From Salsipaludibacter sp963735045 (GTDB taxonomy: Bacteria > Actinomycetota > Nitriliruptoria > Nitriliruptorales > Nitriliruptoraceae), in the NCBI GenBank assembly GCA_963735045.1, contig CAVTIZ010000003.1, forward strand, positions 1,426,001 to 1,490,000: 64,000 nt of DNA. Direction: 5' to 3'. Numbering within the stretch: the first letter of the stretch is position 1; every line of letters begins with the position of its first letter. Positions 54,856 to 63,714 of the stretch are shown piece by piece. The notes beneath the pieces are model-generated. The model saw only the letters and a program-made list of their open reading frames with translations, ran no database searches and was not told where the DNA came from. A program made the translations under genes and the position numbers.

Positions 54856-55823
54856 GCCGCCACCTCCGCGTCGGTGCGTGTGGGTCCGTCGTCGACCTCC
54901 GAGCCGGCGATCAGCAGGTACAGGCAGGCCATCCGCACGGCGATGCCGTTGTTGACCTGGTCGGTGATCAGCGCCCGCGGCGAGTCCGCGACGTCGGGGG
55001 TGATCTCGACCCCGCGGTTCATCGGGCCGGGGTGCATCACGATGGCGTGGTCGGGCAGGGCCGCCAGTCGGCGCGCGTCCATGCCGTAGAGCCGGTGGTA
55101 CTCACGGGTGGACGGGAAGAACGCACGGTGCATCCGTTCCCGCTGCACCCGCAACAGGTACAGCACGTCGGCGTCGACCAGGGCGTCGTCGAGGTCGGTG
55201 ACCACGTCGACGTCGCCGACCTCGGTCCAGGCCGACAGGTCGGTGGGCAACAGGGTGTCGGGCGCCACCAGCCGCACCGACGCTCCCGCCAACGTGAGCG
55301 CCTCGATCTCCGAGCGCGCCACCCGGGAGTGGATGATGTCGCCGCAGATGGTGACCCGCAGCCCCTCGAGGTGTCCGAAGTGGGCGCGCATGGTGTACAG
55401 GTCGAGCAGCGCCTGGGTGGGATGCTGGTGCCATCCGTCGCCGGCGTTGAGCACCGGCACGTCGAGGTGGCGCGTGAGCTGCAACGGCGCGCCCGAGGAC
55501 CCCGAACGGATGACCACGGCGTCCACGCCCATGGCGTCCAGCGTCAGGGCGGTGTCCTTGAACGACTCCCCCTTGGAGACGCTGGACCCCTTGGCCGAGA
55601 AGTTCATGACGTCGGCGCTGAGCCGCTTGGCGGCGATGTCGAAGCTGAGCCGGGTCCGGGTCGAGTCCTCCAGGAACAGGTTGCACACCGTGCGTCCGCG
55701 CAGGGTCGGGACCTTCTTGATCCGCCGGGTCGAGATCTCGTCCATGACCTCGGCGGTGTCGAGCACCAGGACCAGGTCCTCGGCGTCGAGGTCCGCGATG
55801 GAGATGAGCCGGTTCGCCTTCAT
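54852..55823 (-). CDS. pyrB: Aspartate carbamoyltransferase catalytic chain
   Basis: PyrB condenses carbamoyl phosphate with aspartate. The carbamoyl phosphate loop is LEDSTRTRLSF, with FSAKGSSVSKGES and HPTQALLDLYTMR following, and an MHPGPMNRGVEI block near the C-terminus. Length is 323 residues. The ATG overlaps the pyrR stop as ATGA. No regulatory pyrI chain is present, as expected for actinobacteria. Confidence 0.97.
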   Translation of the reverse strand: MKANRLISIADLDAEDLVLVLDTAEVMDEISTRRIKKVPTLRGRTVCNLFLEDSTRTRLSFDIAAKRLSADVMNFSAKGSSVSKGESFKDTALTLDAMGVDAVVIRSGSSGAPLQLTRHLDVPVLNAGDGWHQHPTQALLDLYTMRAHFGHLEGLRVTICGDIIHSRVARSEIEALTLAGASVRLVAPDTLLPTDLSAWTEVGDVDVVTDLDDALVDADVLYLLRVQRERMHRAFFPSTREYHRLYGMDARRLAALPDHAIVMHPGPMNRGVEITPDVADSPRALITDQVNNGIAVRMACLYLLIAGSEVDDGPTRTDAEVAA

Positions 55824-56407
55824 GCCATGCCCCCGTCCACCGCTCGCCGTGCCCCGTCGTCGGGGGCGCCGGACTCGGCCGCCACGGGCTGTTCGAGCAC
55901 GACCTCGTCGACGTCGTCGATCTCGGCGAGGTGGACGGCGATGCGCTCGGCCAGCGCCGTCGGCAGGTTCTTGCCGACGTGGTCGGCGCGGATCGGCAAC
56001 TCGCGGTGTCCGCGGTCGACCAGGGTCACCAGCCGGATCGCGTCGGGTCGTCCGACGTCGAGGATGGCGTCCATGGCGGCCCGGATCGTCCGCCCGGTGA
56101 ACAGCACGTCGTCGACGATCACGACGGTCGTGCCGTTGACGTCGACGGGAAAGCGGGTGTCGTTGAGCGCCCGGGGTGGCCGCGAGGCGACGTCGTCGCG
56201 GTACAGCGTGACGTCCAGGGGGCCGACCGGGACCGGCTGGCCCTCGATCTCGGCGATGTTGTCGGCGAGCCGACGGGCCAGGGGGACCCCACGCGTCTGC
56301 ACGCCCATCAGGACCAGTCCGTCGGCACCCTGGTTGGCCTCCACCACCTCGTGGGCGAGTCGGCGCAACGCGCGGCGGATGTCGTCGGCGTCCAGCAGGC
56401 GACTCAC
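55820..56407 (-). CDS. pyrR: Pyrimidine regulator PyrR / uracil phosphoribosyltransferase
   Basis: PyrR binds the leader RNA of the pyr operon when UMP is high and lowers expression; it may also have uracil phosphoribosyltransferase activity. The PRPP loop is VVIVDDVLFTGRTI, with LMGVQTRGVPLA and TLYRDD before it. It starts at a GTG (SRLLDADDIRRAL) and is 195 residues long. It is first in pyrR-pyrB-pyrC-carA-carB-pyrK-pyrD. Confidence 0.96.
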   Translation of the reverse strand: MSRLLDADDIRRALRRLAHEVVEANQGADGLVLMGVQTRGVPLARRLADNIAEIEGQPVPVGPLDVTLYRDDVASRPPRALNDTRFPVDVNGTTVVIVDDVLFTGRTIRAAMDAILDVGRPDAIRLVTLVDRGHRELPIRADHVGKNLPTALAERIAVHLAEIDDVDEVVLEQPVAAESGAPDDGARRAVDGGMA

Positions 56408-56552
56408 GCCGGACCGCCGGCGTGTCGGGGCCCCCCGCCAACGACGGCGCCGACCCCGGGGACGGGATCGGCGGAGGCTGCGGGCGGACGGGCAACAGGC
56501 GGACGGGCGGTGGTTCGGGGCGCATGCGGCTGCATCGAGCCGGCTCCTTCCC

Positions 56553-56566
56553 GGCCTCACGGGACC
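56553..56566 (-). promoter_or_regulatory. PyrR-binding sequence in pyr leader
   Basis: On the minus strand, GGTCCCGTGAGGCC fits the published PyrR loop pattern ARUCCNGNGAGGYU at all but the first and last bases. It lies about 145 bases before the pyrR GTG, and a GCCGG-gaaggag-CCGGC hairpin follows it. TTTAAC (56575-56570) or TACAGT (56598-56593) could be the -10. In mycobacteria PyrR at a similar site blocks ribosome access, which may also apply here. Confidence 0.7.
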
Positions 56567-56658
56567 GTGGTTAAAGGACATCGGTGGCTGCTGGGCTGCA
56601 CTGTAGCCGCCGGCTCGGCACGGGCGGGCCCGCACCTGCCCCGGAAGCCCCGAAACCC

Positions 56659-56690
56659 CGACGGCCACACCCGCGTGGGTGTGGCCGTCG
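56659..56690 (-). terminator. Terminator after Rpf/LysM gene
   Basis: A perfect 14-bp stem (CGACGGCCACACCC / GGGTGTGGCCGTCG) with a GCGT loop lies 17 bases past the stop of the minus-strand gene, just upstream of the pyr promoter region. Confidence 0.85.
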
Positions 56691-56706
56691 TGGAGGGTGG
56701 TCGGGC

Positions 56707-57645
56707 TCAGGGCAGGCGCAGCGTCTGGCCGACGTAGATCGTGCCGGGGTCACTGATGCGGTCGTCGTTGGCGGCGTACAGGGCGCTCCAACCACCGGCG
56801 ACGCCCTGGTCACGGGCAATCTCCGACAGGGTGTCGCCGAGGCGCACCGTGTAGCTCCCGGAGCTGCTGGACGGGGCCTCGACGGACGGGGCGGCCTCGG
56901 AAACGACCTCGCCGGTGCCACCGGGAACGGCCAGGACCTGGCCGACGCGGATGACGTTGGGGTTGGCGACACGGTCGTCGTTGGCGTTGTAGAGCGCGCG
57001 CCAGCCGCCGTCCAGGTCGAGCTTGGAGGCGATCCGGGCCAGGGTGTCGCCCGGCTGGACCTCGTAGGACCCGCCCTTCCTCGGCTCCTCGGCGGGCTCG
57101 TCGTCATCCGACGACGAGGACGAGGACTCGGCCGGCTCGGGGTCCGATTCCGGCTCGGGCTCCGATTCCGGCTCCGGCTCGGCCTCGGGCTCGGAGGTCT
57201 CCTCCGCGGTCGCGGGCTCGGCCTCCTCCTCGGGCTCGTCGGCGTCGTCGCTGCCGGCGGAACCCGACTGCATGCCGGACTGGGTCAGGCCCAGCTTCGA
57301 CGAGCAGTGCGGCCATGCGCGGGTGACGTCCTGGGCGTCCAGCAGTGTCTCGGCCACGGCGATCTGCTCGCTGCGGCTGGCCTGGTGGGGGTAGCTGGCG
57401 TACTGCGTGCCGCCGGCCCACTCCCACGACGCCTTGGAGAACTGCAGGCCGCCGTAGTAGCCGTTGCCCGTGTTGATGCTCCAGTTCCCACCCGACTCGC
57501 ACGACGCCAGGCGGTCCCACTCGGAGCCGGTGGCGGCGTCGGCCTGGCTGGTCATGGCGCCCATGGCGAAGGCGGTCGCGGTGGCGGTGGCAAGCGCGAG
57601 GCCGCGCTGCGTCCAGGTTCGGGAAGCACTCGATCGGACGGTCAT
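56707..57645 (-). CDS. Secreted Rpf-like transglycosylase with two LysM domains
   Basis: This 312-residue cell wall enzyme has a signal peptide, an Rpf/transglycosylase-like domain at about 40-118 (EWDRLASCESGGNWSINTGN with the catalytic Glu, GLQFSKASWEWAGG), and an acidic Glu/Pro/Ser linker. Two LysM modules follow (SYEVQPGDTLARIA and SYTVRLGDTLSEIA) that bind peptidoglycan. It probably cleaves glycan strands during growth or resuscitation. The ATG follows GAAAG; a -10-like TACCGT is at 57787-57782. No c-di-AMP riboswitch is evident upstream. Confidence 0.93.
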   Translation of the reverse strand: MTVRSSASRTWTQRGLALATATATAFAMGAMTSQADAATGSEWDRLASCESGGNWSINTGNGYYGGLQFSKASWEWAGGTQYASYPHQASRSEQIAVAETLLDAQDVTRAWPHCSSKLGLTQSGMQSGSAGSDDADEPEEEAEPATAEETSEPEAEPEPESEPEPESDPEPAESSSSSSDDDEPAEEPRKGGSYEVQPGDTLARIASKLDLDGGWRALYNANDDRVANPNVIRVGQVLAVPGGTGEVVSEAAPSVEAPSSSSGSYTVRLGDTLSEIARDQGVAGGWSALYAANDDRISDPGTIYVGQTLRLP

Positions 57646-57863
57646 TGGTGACTTTCGGCCGGTGGCAGGTCGTCGCGAGAACCGACGCGGCCGGTGACGG
57701 GGACTGGTCGCGGAGCCCATCGGCGACGCGTGTCGCGGGGCTCGCGTCGACCCACCGGGGTGGTTCGCTCGCGGGTCGACAACGGTAGGGACGACACCGC
57801 CGTCGGGACCCGGGACCGCCGCCCCGAACGGACAGGTGGCAGGATGGCCAGTGACCGTTGGGC

Positions 57864-59759
57864 CTACCAGGCCCCGCCGCCCCCGCCACCGCCGCCGCCA
57901 CCGGAGAACCCCCCACCGGAGAACCCCGAGCCACCGCCCGACGACGACGGTGGGGCGGCCGACACTGCCGACGACGCCACGCTGGCGAAGGAGTTCATCC
58001 CGGCGGAGAAGCGCGCGGCCTGGAAGGGCCCGACCCCGGTGTAGTAGCCCCCCACCGCCGACCCGATGTCGACGCCGACGTCGGAGAAGGCCCGCGCCCA
58101 GCGGTCCACGACGCCGAACACGACCGCATAGGGCAGGTACTCCGCGAAGATCTGTTCCTTCTCCGCGAAGTCCATGCGGTCGGCCTCGGCGCGCTCGACG
58201 AACTCCCGGAACCCCATGGTCTCGTGCAGCAGGGCCGAGCCGTCGGGGGTCCGTGCCGGGGCCCAACGACCCAGGATCGCCACCAGGCCACCGACCAGCG
58301 CCACGGCGGCGCTGACCAGCCCGAGGCCAGCGGGCGCCGACAGGAAGGCCGAGGCGATGCCCGCCGCGCCGATCAGGATCCCGGTGCCCAGCCACCTCGA
58401 GCGTGCCGAGCTGGGGTCGCGCCGGAACCAGCCGTTGGTGGTCATGGTGTCGTAGAGCATGGTCGTCACGGTCTGGTAGGTGCCCGAGAAGGTGCCCTTG
58501 AGCTCCGACACCATGACCTCGGTCCGACTGGCGAACAGCCCGTCGAGCAGTTCGGCCTCCCACGGCCCCAGGGCCCCGACATCGGCCCCGGGTACCCGGG
58601 ACAGTTCCCAGTCGTCGGAGGAGAACCAGCCGGTGCCCTCCACCTCCGTGATGGTCAGGTACCCGCGCGTGGCCAGGTCGACGATGGACGCCGACACGTC
58701 CACGGGGTCCACGCGTTCGTCCACGATCACGCCCAGCACCCCCGGGCGCAGGTCCCGGGGCGGCCGGAACTGCACCGGGACCGGCGGGGTGTCGAACAGG
58801 CCGCGACGACGACCCTCGCCGTCGGTTCGCAGGCGGCCGTCGGCAGACACCCCGCCCACGGCCTCGCGATCACGGCCCGTGCGCCACGCGGTCCACGCCG
58901 CCACGGCGATGCCGATCGCCAGCACCGCGATCGCGACGGGAATCGCCCACGGGCTGCCCCACAGCGCGTCGAGGGGCCCGGGACGCTCACGCACGATCGG
59001 CTCGGCCACGTCGACCACCGACGGGTCGATCCCGACCACGATGCTGGGGAAGGCGTTGGCCTCCAGCGACCCGAAGGCGAACGTCGCGGACCCGTCGCCC
59101 TGGGTGACGGGACACGTCACGTCGCTGCTGCCGGCGGTCCCGGCGTAGCAGGCGGTCTGCTGGATGCCGTCGACGGTGACCTCCACGGCCAGGTCGTCGA
59201 TCGGGACACCCCACGACCCGATGGGGTCCCAGTACAGCTCGTCGTGGTCGGCGAAGGCGTTCATCGCGCCCCGCACGGTGTAGGTGAAGGTGTAGGACTG
59301 TGGGCCGGTGACCTCCACGTCGGGGTCCCCGACACGGGCGGCCAGCTCGCCGTCGGAGGTCGACAGGTCGAGGTCGGTCGGGGCGCCCGACGACGACGTG
59401 ACCTGGACGTCGTCGACCTCGATCAGGCGCTGGTAGTCGGCCGGATCACCGGACAGCTCGATCGTGGACTCGGGCGGCAGCGGGTCGGGCAGCGACTCCA
59501 CCACGTCCCAGTACCGGAAGATGCCGTGCTGGTCGCCATCGAAGACCACGTCGACCTGCTCGACGACCTGGAGGGTCGAGTCCTCCTGGATGGCGATGGC
59601 GACCTGGTAGTCGGCGATGCGCCACGATCCCGACTGGGCCAGTGCCGGGCCGACACCCGGTCCGGCCACGGCCAGGGCCGCGACCACGGCGATCGCCATG
59701 GCCACCAGCGACCGGATCCCGGACGGGCGGCACGTCCGGACCCGCGAGGTGCGCGCCAT
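57864..59759 (-). CDS. DUF2207 membrane protein
   Basis: This 631-residue protein has a signal peptide (AMAIAVVAALAVAGPGVG) and an extracellular beta-rich DUF2207 domain (about 40-240). A membrane helix (IPVAIAVLAIGIAVAAW) follows, then a cytoplasmic part, two more helices near 460-500 and a C-terminal Gly-rich tail ending in ten Gly and AW, the family hallmark. The start overlaps the lemA stop as TGATG. The LemA-DUF2207 pair is common and thought to act at the envelope; the role is unknown. Confidence 0.9.
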   Translation of the reverse strand: MARTSRVRTCRPSGIRSLVAMAIAVVAALAVAGPGVGPALAQSGSWRIADYQVAIAIQEDSTLQVVEQVDVVFDGDQHGIFRYWDVVESLPDPLPPESTIELSGDPADYQRLIEVDDVQVTSSSGAPTDLDLSTSDGELAARVGDPDVEVTGPQSYTFTYTVRGAMNAFADHDELYWDPIGSWGVPIDDLAVEVTVDGIQQTACYAGTAGSSDVTCPVTQGDGSATFAFGSLEANAFPSIVVGIDPSVVDVAEPIVRERPGPLDALWGSPWAIPVAIAVLAIGIAVAAWTAWRTGRDREAVGGVSADGRLRTDGEGRRRGLFDTPPVPVQFRPPRDLRPGVLGVIVDERVDPVDVSASIVDLATRGYLTITEVEGTGWFSSDDWELSRVPGADVGALGPWEAELLDGLFASRTEVMVSELKGTFSGTYQTVTTMLYDTMTTNGWFRRDPSSARSRWLGTGILIGAAGIASAFLSAPAGLGLVSAAVALVGGLVAILGRWAPARTPDGSALLHETMGFREFVERAEADRMDFAEKEQIFAEYLPYAVVFGVVDRWARAFSDVGVDIGSAVGGYYTGVGPFQAARFSAGMNSFASVASSAVSAAPPSSSGGGSGFSGGGFSGGGGGGGGGGAW

Positions 59760-60439
59760 CAGGTGGTCCCACCCGGCCACGACGGACCGTCGTCGTCACC
59801 GGCGCCCGGACCCCCACCCGGCGCGGCGCCGCGCCCGGCGTCGCCAGCCTGCCCGCCGGTCGGCGCGGTGGTCGGGTCGGCAGTGGCGCCCAGGTCGACC
59901 CTGGGCACGGTGCGCTCGTCCTGGCCGGCTTCGAAGTACGGCTTGCGTCGGAATCCCAACGGGCCCGCGACCAGCAGTGACGGGAAGGTCTCGATGCGGG
60001 TGTTGAGGTCCTCGACGACCGCGTTGTGGTAGCGACGCGAGAACGCGATGTCCTCCTCCAGCACGGCGAGCTGTCGCTGCAGTGCGAGGAAGTTGGCCGA
60101 GGCCTGCAGGTCCGGGTAGTCCTCGGCCAGCACGAACAGCCGCCGCAACGCCCCGACCAGCATCCCGTCGGCCTCCTCGGCCTCCTGCGGGCCCTGGGCC
60201 GCCACCACGGCCTGGCGGGCGCGTGCCACCTCCTCGAAGGTCTCGCGTTCGTGGCCGGCGTAGCCACGGACCGTCTCGACCAGGTTGGGCACGAGGTCGG
60301 CACGCCGCTGGAGTTGCACGTCGATGCCCGACCACGCCTCCTCGGACTTGTTGCGCAGGCGCACCAGGCCGTTGTAGGTCACCACGACGAACCCGACGAG
60401 GACGGCCACCACGACCACGGCCACGATCACCCACACCAT
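59759..60439 (-). CDS. lemA: LemA-family protein
   Basis: This 226-residue protein has one N-terminal membrane helix (VWVIVAVVVVAVLVGFVVV) and the LemA helical bundle: TYNGLVRLRNKSEEAWSGIDVQLQRRADLVPNLV, ASANFLALQRQLAVLEEDI and RRYHNAVVEDLNTRIETFP. The Gly/Pro-rich last 50 residues are extra. GGAGGAGG precedes the ATG, and TACCAT (60476-60471) is a probable -10. It is paired with the DUF2207 gene. Confidence 0.94.
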   Translation of the reverse strand: MVWVIVAVVVVAVLVGFVVVTYNGLVRLRNKSEEAWSGIDVQLQRRADLVPNLVETVRGYAGHERETFEEVARARQAVVAAQGPQEAEEADGMLVGALRRLFVLAEDYPDLQASANFLALQRQLAVLEEDIAFSRRYHNAVVEDLNTRIETFPSLLVAGPLGFRRKPYFEAGQDERTVPRVDLGATADPTTAPTGGQAGDAGRGAAPGGGPGAGDDDGPSWPGGTT

Positions 60440-60538
60440 CGTGCCTCCTCCGCGTCCATCGTCGTGGGTGATGGTAGGTGGACCGCCCAGCCACGGTGCG
60501 GTCCGGGTGTCGACGGTGGCGCCGGCGTGCCGGTCCGG

Positions 60539-61513
60539 TCAGGTCGTGGCCTCGACCTCGGCGTCGGCGTCGGGCGCGGTGGCCGGTGCGGCGTCCCGGT
60601 GGTCGGCCCCGTGGTGGTCCCCGGCGAGGTGGCCGAGGTCATCGGTGTCCGGGCCGTCGGTGTCGGCGTCGCCCGTCGCGTCGTCGTCGGCCTCGTGTGG
60701 GGTCATGCCGGCCCGTTCGCGGGCACGCTGCAGTTCCTCGGCACGCTCGCGGATCGGGGCCAGCACGCTCAGCGCATCGCCCAGCATCGCCGCGGCGCGG
60801 CGGCGCTCGGGCCGGGCGGCCAGCACCACCAGGTCCTGGGCCTCGGCGCAGCGCCACCGCCCGACGCTCATCATGCCCTGGTCGGAGCGCACGGCGATCA
60901 CGGGCGTGGTGGTGATCGGGAGCGCGTCGACCGCCCACGAGGCGGTCGTCCCAGTGGCGGCCAGGTCGGTCGAGACCGGCTCGGCCCACCGCGGGGCCGA
61001 GAAGCGGTCCCCGTCCAGCCCGGTGGCCACCACGGCGTCGGCCCCCAACAGCGTGCGCAGGCTCGCCACCGCCCGGGTCATCAACTCGTCGGGCTCCAGC
61101 GGACCACTGAGTTCCACCATGAACTCGCGCAGGCGTCGCTCCCGATCGCTGTGCTCCTCGGCCTCGGACAGTTCCTCGACCTCCTCGGAGGTCGACTCCA
61201 GCAGCAGGGTCATCATCCCGACCAGCAGGAACGACAACCCGGCCAGCACGCGGTTCCAGAGGGTGATGGAGTCCACACCACCGAAGGAGCTGGCGTTGCC
61301 GTACCCGGCGGCGAGGTTGGCCAGCAGGGCCAGCCCGATGCACCACCACGTGAGCTTGCGCGAGGCGAGGACCCCACTGATCGCGATCGGGATGGCGTAG
61401 ATGATCGCCACCACCAGCTCCTGGTTGGTGTTGAGGTCGACCACCAGGCCGCCGAACAGCAACAGGAGGCACACGACGGGGGCGTAGGAGGCGTGCAGGC
61501 GCCAGTTGAGCAT
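60539..61513 (-). CDS. Membrane protein with GAF-like domain, unknown
   Basis: This 324-residue protein has an N-terminal membrane part (about four helices, YAPVVCLLLLFGGLVVDL to FLLVGMMTLLL). A charged coiled stretch follows, then a GAF-like cytosolic domain (about 130-255) and an acidic His/Asp-rich tail. The N-terminal half resembles sensor membrane domains of two-component kinases, but no kinase part follows. It begins 19 bases after trkA, so it may be co-transcribed with the potassium uptake genes. Function is unknown. Confidence 0.75.
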   Translation of the reverse strand: MLNWRLHASYAPVVCLLLLFGGLVVDLNTNQELVVAIIYAIPIAISGVLASRKLTWWCIGLALLANLAAGYGNASSFGGVDSITLWNRVLAGLSFLLVGMMTLLLESTSEEVEELSEAEEHSDRERRLREFMVELSGPLEPDELMTRAVASLRTLLGADAVVATGLDGDRFSAPRWAEPVSTDLAATGTTASWAVDALPITTTPVIAVRSDQGMMSVGRWRCAEAQDLVVLAARPERRRAAAMLGDALSVLAPIRERAEELQRARERAGMTPHEADDDATGDADTDGPDTDDLGHLAGDHHGADHRDAAPATAPDADAEVEATT

Positions 61514-61532
61514 GGGAACTCCGTCCCGGTGG

Positions 61533-62195
61533 TCAGTCGTCGCTGATGGTCTCGCGCAGGGCGGCGAGGTCACTGTTGTGGCCCAGCACCACGACCCGGT
61601 CGGTGGGCTGGATCTGGAAGTCGGCGCCGGGGTTGACGATGATGTCCTGGTCGCGGTGGACGGCCATGACCTGGACCCCGAAGCGCTTGGGCAGCTCCAG
61701 CTCGGCCAGCGAGCCACACAGGTGCTCGGTGGCCTCGGTCTCGACCACGGTGTGGTCCGGACCGAGTTCCAGCGCGGAGACCTCGTTGGGGCTGGCCAGT
61801 TGGCGCGCCAGGCGACGGCCCATGTCGTGTTCCGGCCGCACGACCTCGTCGGCGCCCACGCTGGCCAGGACCCGCGCCGTCAGCTTCCCGTCGGCCTTGG
61901 AGATGACGTAGCGCGCACCGGCGGCCCGGACGGCCACGGTGGCCAGGATGCTGGCCTCGAGGTTCTCCCCGATGGCCACCACGACCGTGTCGAAGGACCG
62001 CACGTTGAGCTTGCGCAGGGAGTCCTCGTCCGTGGCGTCCATGACCACGGCATGGGTCACCTGCTGCATGATCGGCTCGAGGGCCTCCTCGTCGACGTCG
62101 ATCGCCACGACCTCGTGCCCGAAGTCGTGCAGGGCGGTCGCGATGGACGAGCCGAACCGACCGGTCCCGATGACCAGGAACTGGTTGCGCCTCAT
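61533..62195 (-). CDS. trkA: TrkA/KtrA potassium uptake regulator
   Basis: This cytosolic RCK protein gates the potassium channel. The NAD/ATP-binding N-domain begins FLVIGTGRFGSSIATAL and includes ATDEDSLRKLNV; the RCK-C domain starts near NEVSALELGPDHTVV. Length is 220 residues, the single-unit KtrA type. The ATG overlaps the trkH stop as ATGA. Confidence 0.95.
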   Translation of the reverse strand: MRRNQFLVIGTGRFGSSIATALHDFGHEVVAIDVDEEALEPIMQQVTHAVVMDATDEDSLRKLNVRSFDTVVVAIGENLEASILATVAVRAAGARYVISKADGKLTARVLASVGADEVVRPEHDMGRRLARQLASPNEVSALELGPDHTVVETEATEHLCGSLAELELPKRFGVQVMAVHRDQDIIVNPGADFQIQPTDRVVVLGHNSDLAALRETISDD

Positions 62196-63619
62196 CCGAT
62201 CACCACCTCCTCGGGCAGCAGCCGGCCCGAACGGCCGCGCTGCTGGTCGACCAGGGCCAGGGCGAAGGTCAGGAAGCCGATCCGGCCCAGATACATGAGT
62301 GCGATGATGATGCCCTTCCCGGGACCGCTGAGCCGTCCCGTGATGCCCAGCGACAGGCCGACGGTACCGATCGCCGACACCGTCTCGAAGATCAGCCCGA
62401 TGAAGGTCTTGTCCGGTTCGACCAGCGCCAGCACGGTCAGGCCGGCGCCGGCGACCAGCACCGCGCCCGACACGATGGCACTGGCCCGAATCAGGGTGCG
62501 GGTCGGCAGGCGGCGTCCGAACACGTTGGCCTCGGGCTGGCCACGGACCACGCTCCACACGCCCAGCACCAGGACGAAGAAGGTCACCGTCTTGATGCCG
62601 CCGGCCGTGGACCCGGGGTTGCCACCGATGAACATCAACAGGATGGTCACCACCAGGCTGGCCGGCGCCATGTCGGCGTAGTCGAGGGTGTTGAAGCCGG
62701 CCGTGCGGGGCGTCACCGACTGGAACCCGATCGCCAGCAGCCGATCGGGCACCGTCATCGACCCGATGGTGTCGGGGTTGTTCCACTCGAACACCAGCAG
62801 CGAGGCGAACGCGGCCGCGATCAGGAAGGCCGTGATCGCCAGCGCCATCCGGGTGTGCAGGGTCAGTCGCACCCGTCGATCGCCACGGAAGCGCTGGTGG
62901 AGGTTGACCAGGACGACGAACCCCAGCCCGCCGACCACGATCAGTCCCATCACGGTGAGGTTGACCAGCCAGTCGTCGGCGTAGCGCGTGAGGCTGTCGG
63001 CGTACAACGAGAACCCGGCGTTGTTGAAGGCGCTGATGCTGTGGAAGACCGCGTGGTAGGCGCCCTCGCCGGGCCCCACGTCACGCGCCATCGGGACGTA
63101 CAACGCCAGCGCTCCCAGCGCCTCGGCACCGAACACGATCAGCACGATCGCCCGCAGCAGACGGGCCAGGCTGCCCAGTTCGACGGCCCGGACCTGTTCC
63201 TGCACGCGCAGGCGTTGGCCGACGCCCAGCCGGCGTCCCGTCGCGACCGCCAGGACCGTCCCGAACGTGAGCAGGCCCAGCCCACCGAGCTGGAACAACA
63301 GCATGATCACCAGCTGCCCGAAGGTGCTCCACGCGGTGCCGGTGTCGACCACCACCAGCCCGGTCACGCACACCGCACTGGTCGCGGTGAACAGCGCATC
63401 CAGCACGCTGACCGCCTCGTCCCCGTGGGACACCGGCAGCGCCAGCAGGATGGTGCCGGCGGCGATCAGGCCCAGGAAGGACGCCGCCACCAGCTGTGCC
63501 GGGCTCATCGGGCCCCGCACGACCGCGGGCAGGACGGCCTTGGCGACACCACCGATGCGCGACGGCTGGCGGCCCCGACCACCGAGCACACGTTGCCAGT
63601 CCGGTTCGTTGCGCGCCAT
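62192..63619 (-). CDS. trkH: TrkH/KtrB potassium uptake channel subunit
   Basis: This 475-residue integral membrane protein imports potassium. The four pore loops with their selectivity glycines are visible: TATSAVCVTGLVV, HSISAFNNAGFSLY, QSVTPRTAGFNTLD and ETVSAIGTVGLSLG. About 10 membrane helices are seen. The ATG at 63619 follows GGGGG; the open frame upstream has no family likeness. It forms an operon with trkA. Confidence 0.95.
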   Translation of the reverse strand: MARNEPDWQRVLGGRGRQPSRIGGVAKAVLPAVVRGPMSPAQLVAASFLGLIAAGTILLALPVSHGDEAVSVLDALFTATSAVCVTGLVVVDTGTAWSTFGQLVIMLLFQLGGLGLLTFGTVLAVATGRRLGVGQRLRVQEQVRAVELGSLARLLRAIVLIVFGAEALGALALYVPMARDVGPGEGAYHAVFHSISAFNNAGFSLYADSLTRYADDWLVNLTVMGLIVVGGLGFVVLVNLHQRFRGDRRVRLTLHTRMALAITAFLIAAAFASLLVFEWNNPDTIGSMTVPDRLLAIGFQSVTPRTAGFNTLDYADMAPASLVVTILLMFIGGNPGSTAGGIKTVTFFVLVLGVWSVVRGQPEANVFGRRLPTRTLIRASAIVSGAVLVAGAGLTVLALVEPDKTFIGLIFETVSAIGTVGLSLGITGRLSGPGKGIIIALMYLGRIGFLTFALALVDQQRGRSGRLLPEEVVIG

Positions 63620-63714
63620 GGGCGGGCCCCCGGGATCGACGTCGTGGAGCGGTGGTCGTCGGGTCTGGATGGCCGGACGGTCGGGAGCATAGTGCCGGGT
63701 GCGCTCGCTGCCGC

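Noticed and set aside
57646..57863. Possible c-di-AMP (ydaO) riboswitch before the Rpf/LysM gene
   Set aside because: Rpf genes in actinobacteria often have one, and GAGCGAACCACCCCGGTGGG looks faintly similar, but the other conserved blocks are not found in order.
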